A DNA stretch of 37,063 nucleotides from Polyangiaceae bacterium (GTDB taxonomy: Bacteria; Myxococcota_A; Polyangia; Polyangiales; Polyangiaceae): the NCBI GenBank assembly GCA_016933275.1, contig JAFGBI010000423.1, forward strand, positions 1-37,063, in the 5' to 3' direction. The notes below the pieces were generated by a model. That model was not told where the DNA came from. It searched no databases and saw only the letters and a list, made by a program, of their open reading frames with translations. This document shows, in pieces, positions 33,865 to 37,063 of this stretch (the first letter of the stretch is position 1; every line of letters starts with the position of its first letter). The position numbers and the translations under genes are program-made.

Positions 33865-36612
33865 CTAAGCCAGAGAGGACCGCGCGCGGCGCCAGACCTT
33901 CTCGAGCTCCAAGGCCACCAGAAGCGAAGCACCGATCAGGAAACTGATCCCGAGGTCGACGACTGACAGCACCATCAGACCCAGGAACGACGCGAGTGGG
34001 GAGTAGAGAGCCACGAGCTGGAGCACGACCACCGCGACCGCGATCCCCGCCAGAGGCTGGTTCGAGAAGAGGCCCTGAGTGGCCAGCGAGTCACGCATGG
34101 ACCGAGTCCCGAACGCCTGAAAGAGCTGGAGAAACGCCAAGGTCGCGAAGAGCATGGTCTGCCACTCAGCGCGGCCCGCCAGGACGTACAGCACGCCCAC
34201 CGCGAGCGAAACCGCGCCGATGTAGGCGCCGACCCAAAGCGCCTGCCACCCGACGCCTCCCGAGAAGATCCCGGCTGACGGCGAGTGCGGCGGCCGCGAC
34301 ATCACGTCGCGCTCCGCGCGCTCGAAGCCCATGCCGAGCCCGAGCAGCCCGTCGGTGAGAAGATTCAGCCAGAGCAGCTGCAGGGGCAGCAGCGCCACGG
34401 CGGTCACCAGCGGCTCGCTCGAGAGGAGGAAGGTCAGTGGCCACAGCAACATGACGAGCACCTTGCCGATATTGCCCGCGACCACGAACTTGACGAACCG
34501 CCGGAGGTTGTCGTAGATCACCCGCCCCTCCTCGACGGCCGCCACGATGGTCGCGAAGTTGTCGTCGCGTAGCACCATGTCCGACGCCTCCTTGGACACG
34601 TCCGTGCCGGTGATGCCCATGGCGACGCCGATGTTCGCCCGCTTCAACGCGGGGGCGTCGTTCACGCCATCGCCCGTCATCGCCACCACCTCGCCCTGCG
34701 CCTGGAGCGAATCCACGATGCGGAGCTTGTGCTCGGGCGAGACCCGCGCGAAGACGGCCACCCCGCGGACAGTCTCGGCGAGCTGGGCGTCATCGAGCCG
34801 GGCGAGCTCCGCGCCGGTCACGACCCGTTCGTTCGCCGTGATGCCAAGCTCGCGAGCGATCGCGCTCGCCGTGAGTGGGTGGTCGCCCGTGATCATCATG
34901 ACGCGGATCCCGGCATCGCGGCTCCGCGCGACGGCGGCACGCACCTCGGGACGCGGAGGATCGATCATGCCCGACACGCCGACGAACACGAGCTCGCGCT
35001 CGAGCTCCGCAGGATCGCCCACTGCCTCGAGGGGGCGAAACGCGACCGCGAGCACGCGCATGCCCTGCCGAGCGAGCTCCGCCGTCGCGGCCATGACCTG
35101 GTCGCGGCGATCCTCATCGAGCGGCTCGGCGCGACCGTCGACCCAGAGGTGAGAGCTCACGTCGAGCACCGAGTCCGTGGCACCCTTGGTGACGGCGACG
35201 AGAGCGGCGTCCCCCGCGAGCCCGCGCTCGGCCCAGAGCTCGGGCACGCCCCCGTCACCAGTCCCGGGGCGGCGGTGGACCGTGGTCATCCGCTTGCGCG
35301 TCGAGTCGAAGGGCAGCTCGGCCTCCCGCGGCATCGCCCGGTCGAGCTCGGCCTTGGCGAACCCGGCGCGACGCGCGGCGACGACGAGCGCCGTCTCGGT
35401 GGGATCACCCACCACCTCGTCGTCCGTCGGGCGCACCTGAGCGTCGTTGCAGAGCGCGCTGCCCGCGAGTGCCAACCGGACCGCGCCCGGGGCCGCGTCG
35501 AGGTCGCTCGTCCCCGCGCCGAGCGCCAGGCGCGCGGTCCCGACGTCCACCGTGGTCACCGTCATCAGGTTCTGCGTCAGGGTGCCCGTCTTGTCCGAGC
35601 AGATGGTCGTCACCGAGCCGAGCGTCTCGACGGCGGGGAGCTTCCGGATGAGAGCGTTCCGGCGCAACATCCGCTGGGCGCCGAGCGCCAGCGTGACCGT
35701 CACTACGGCGGGCAGTCCTTCGGGGATGACGGCAACGGCAACGCTGATCGCGGACAGCACCATTTCACCCAGTTTTTCGCCGAGCAGCACGCCGATCCCG
35801 GCGACGAGCACCGCCACCACCACGCCCCCCAGCGCGAGCTGCTTGCCGACTCCATCGAGGCGACGTTGCAGCGGCGTGGCTTCACTCGACACTTGCTGGA
35901 GCAGCTCGGCGATCCGCCCGAGCTCCGTGCTCATCCCGGTCGCCACGACGACTGCGGTCCCGCGACCGTAGGTCACGAGGGTGCCCATGAATCCCAGGTT
36001 GCTGCGGTCGCCGAGGCTCGCGCCACTGGCGAGGATGAGGGCCGCGTCCTTCTCAACGGGCTCGGACTCTCCGGTGAGCGCCGCCTCCTGTACCCGTAGA
36101 TTCACAGTTTCGACGAAGCGCACATCCGCCGGCAGCAAATTGCCTGCTTCGAGCAGCACGACGTCTCCGGGGACGAGCTCGGTCGCTGCCACCACGACCA
36201 CCGTCCCGTCCCGGAGCACGCGCACCGTCGGCACGCTGAGGCGCTTGAGCGCCAGCATCGCCCGCTCGGCGCGGTACTCCTGGAAGAATCCAAGGAAGGC
36301 GAAGAGCACCACGATGGCGAGGATCGCTCCCGCCTCGAGGTACTTGCCGAGACTGAGGGACAGGACCGAGGCGGCGACGAGGATCAACACCATCACCGCC
36401 GTGAGCTGCTCCCACAGGATCGCCAGGGGATGCTTCGAACCTCGGTCGACCAGCTCGTTACGCCCGTGCTGGGCGAGCCGCTCCGCGGCCATCGCCTCCG
36501 GCAGCCCGCGCAGCGAGGACCCGAGAGAAGCCAGGGCGTCGGGAGCCCCGAGGGCATGCCAGGCGACGGCGGTTCTGGGGGTGCCGGGTCCGGGAGCGAT
36601 TTCAGTGGCCAT
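33865..36612 (-). CDS. P2-type cation-transporting ATPase (Ca2+-ATPase-like)
   Basis: 915-residue inner-membrane pump. The ATG at 36612 gives a complete N-terminal cation-ATPase domain. The actuator motif TGES lies at 180-183, M4 PEGL at 297-300 (Glu298), phosphorylated Asp340 in DKTGTLT, hinge TGDGVND at 646-652, and M6 Asn750, Thr753 and Asp754 in NLLTDG. These fit P2A/P2 ATPases such as SERCA or PMR1. In M5 the residue matching SERCA Glu771 is Lys717 (GNIGK), so one of two Ca sites is probably absent or the ion differs. Ten membrane segments are expected. Divergent from the SDR fragment at 36.85 kb. Confidence 0.93.
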   Translation of the reverse strand: MATEIAPGPGTPRTAVAWHALGAPDALASLGSSLRGLPEAMAAERLAQHGRNELVDRGSKHPLAILWEQLTAVMVLILVAASVLSLSLGKYLEAGAILAIVVLFAFLGFFQEYRAERAMLALKRLSVPTVRVLRDGTVVVVAATELVPGDVVLLEAGNLLPADVRFVETVNLRVQEAALTGESEPVEKDAALILASGASLGDRSNLGFMGTLVTYGRGTAVVVATGMSTELGRIAELLQQVSSEATPLQRRLDGVGKQLALGGVVVAVLVAGIGVLLGEKLGEMVLSAISVAVAVIPEGLPAVVTVTLALGAQRMLRRNALIRKLPAVETLGSVTTICSDKTGTLTQNLMTVTTVDVGTARLALGAGTSDLDAAPGAVRLALAGSALCNDAQVRPTDDEVVGDPTETALVVAARRAGFAKAELDRAMPREAELPFDSTRKRMTTVHRRPGTGDGGVPELWAERGLAGDAALVAVTKGATDSVLDVSSHLWVDGRAEPLDEDRRDQVMAATAELARQGMRVLAVAFRPLEAVGDPAELERELVFVGVSGMIDPPRPEVRAAVARSRDAGIRVMMITGDHPLTASAIARELGITANERVVTGAELARLDDAQLAETVRGVAVFARVSPEHKLRIVDSLQAQGEVVAMTGDGVNDAPALKRANIGVAMGITGTDVSKEASDMVLRDDNFATIVAAVEEGRVIYDNLRRFVKFVVAGNIGKVLVMLLWPLTFLLSSEPLVTAVALLPLQLLWLNLLTDGLLGLGMGFERAERDVMSRPPHSPSAGIFSGGVGWQALWVGAYIGAVSLAVGVLYVLAGRAEWQTMLFATLAFLQLFQAFGTRSMRDSLATQGLFSNQPLAGIAVAVVVLQLVALYSPLASFLGLMVLSVVDLGISFLIGASLLVALELEKVWRRARSSLA

Positions 36613-36853
36613 CTCGTGGTCTCTTGGGGTTCGTCATGGCGACTCGGGGGGCCGCTCGCGAGAAGACAAGCTAATGCCGGACCACGGGGGGTCCAGTCGA
36701 GCTCGGAACGATTCCCGGTGCTGGATTGCCGGCCGGGGGACTGCGCGGGCGCGGCAGCGATGCTGCCAGTCCGGCAATGGCGGATCGTAGTGGGTGGGGT
36801 TGCCATCGTGGGGCGGTCCCAAGCGGGGCCAAGCGGGGTACCCTGCGCGAGCA

Positions 36854-36934
36854 ATGCTCGCCTTCACCGATCGCACCATCCTCGTCACGAGTGCCGCGCC
36901 CGGCATCGGTCTGGCCGCGGCTCGGCACCTGGCG
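36854..36934 (+). pseudogene. short-chain dehydrogenase N-terminal fragment
   Basis: From the ATG at 36854 the frame reads MLAFTDRTILVTSAAPGIGL, AAARHLAG, the first beta-strand and glycine-rich turn of an SDR (VTGxxxGIGxAxA, with Ser for the first Gly). After about 27 residues similarity ends where the IS91-like frame begins, so the gene was cut. Frame continues open to the window end without SDR features. Confidence 0.5.
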
Positions 36935-36935
36935 G

Positions 36936-37063
36936 GTGGTGCGCGACAACTGGCGCACGCTGAACGACGCCATCGAGCACGGCTTTTCCGCGCCGCTGCC
37001 TGCGTTCCTCCGCGACGAGCTCGAGTCGTTCGTGCGCTGCGGGGTCCTGGCGTGTGGGTTCGC
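36936..37063 (+). mobile_element. IS91-type transposase N-terminus (partial, runs off window)
   Basis: In another plus frame than the SDR piece, 36936 onward reads VVRDNWRTLNDAIEHGF, SAPLPAFLRDELESF, VRCGVLACGF. This resembles the N-terminus of IS91/IS801-type transposases, where a helix and LxCGLxxxGFxRxxC precede a zinc-binding segment. Only about 42 codons lie in the window, so completeness cannot be judged. No start codon with a ribosome site precedes it, so it may itself be 5'-truncated. Confidence 0.6.

Noticed and set aside
34729..36099. 456-codon plus-strand frame opposite the P-type ATPase
   Set aside because: The minus strand carries every P-type ATPase motif; the plus frame has none.

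Overview
The window is GC-rich (about 68-70% by eye), with strong third-position GC bias and long antisense open frames. Gene content points to a myxobacterium, probably Polyangiales or Sorangium-like. The pointers are many lipoproteins with Gly/Thr-rich linkers, MopE-type Cys/Asp repeats, a MYXO-CTERM-like tail, thrombospondin type 3 repeats and ECF sigma clusters. The assignment is inference; no rRNA or tRNA gene was recognised.

Layout. 0.2-4.2 kb, minus strand: a GH5 glycanase lipoprotein, a small membrane-anchored protein and a CE15 glucuronoyl esterase lipoprotein. 4.4-4.9 kb: a shattered transposase. 4.9-10.1 kb, minus: two overlapping genes for large secreted MopE-repeat proteins, one with a von Willebrand A domain and one with a formylglycine-generating-enzyme-like domain. 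10.5-12.2 kb, plus: a divergent outer-membrane barrel with thrombospondin type 3 repeats. 12.8-14.9 kb: an exported barrel-like protein and a secreted esterase. 15.1-16.3 kb: an MNT/HEPN pair overlapping a broken AAA ATPase. 16.7-18.4 kb: a second vWA lipoprotein. 18.4-19.4 kb: debris of a possible glycosidase and an IS21-type transposase. 19.5-20.5 kb: a C-terminally damaged methyltransferase and a PNPOx-like flavoprotein. 20.7-23.5 kb, minus: a trehalase remnant, a membrane TPR-like protein, an ECF sigma factor and an exported protein. 23.7-26.1 kb, minus: ahcY and an ArsR-methyltransferase regulator, with a well-formed promoter/operator. 26.4-29.1 kb: a CPA1-type antiporter divergent from cysteine synthase. 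29.1-29.5 kb: a glycogen phosphorylase tail. 29.8-33.1 kb: a GH115 alpha-glucuronidase lipoprotein. 33.1-36.6 kb: a YqhA-family membrane protein and a P2-type cation ATPase. 36.9 kb to the end: a short-chain dehydrogenase start running into an IS91-type transposase start.

Three themes emerge. First, CE15, GH115 and GH5, all predicted lipoproteins, fit surface attack on glucuronoxylan and cellulose: the esterase cuts lignin-glucuronate esters and GH115 removes (4-O-methyl)glucuronate. Second, the MopE/vWA/FGE-like pair plus the divergent TSP3 barrel looks like a Ca- or metal-binding cell-surface assembly of unknown function; it is the best candidate here for an undescribed system. Third, at least seven truncated or frameshifted genes mark the window as a zone of repeated insertion and deletion. 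The ArsR-methyltransferase/ahcY unit is the clearest regulatory story: a palindrome fills the 17-bp spacer of a sigma70-like promoter whose predicted start point falls on a GTG codon.
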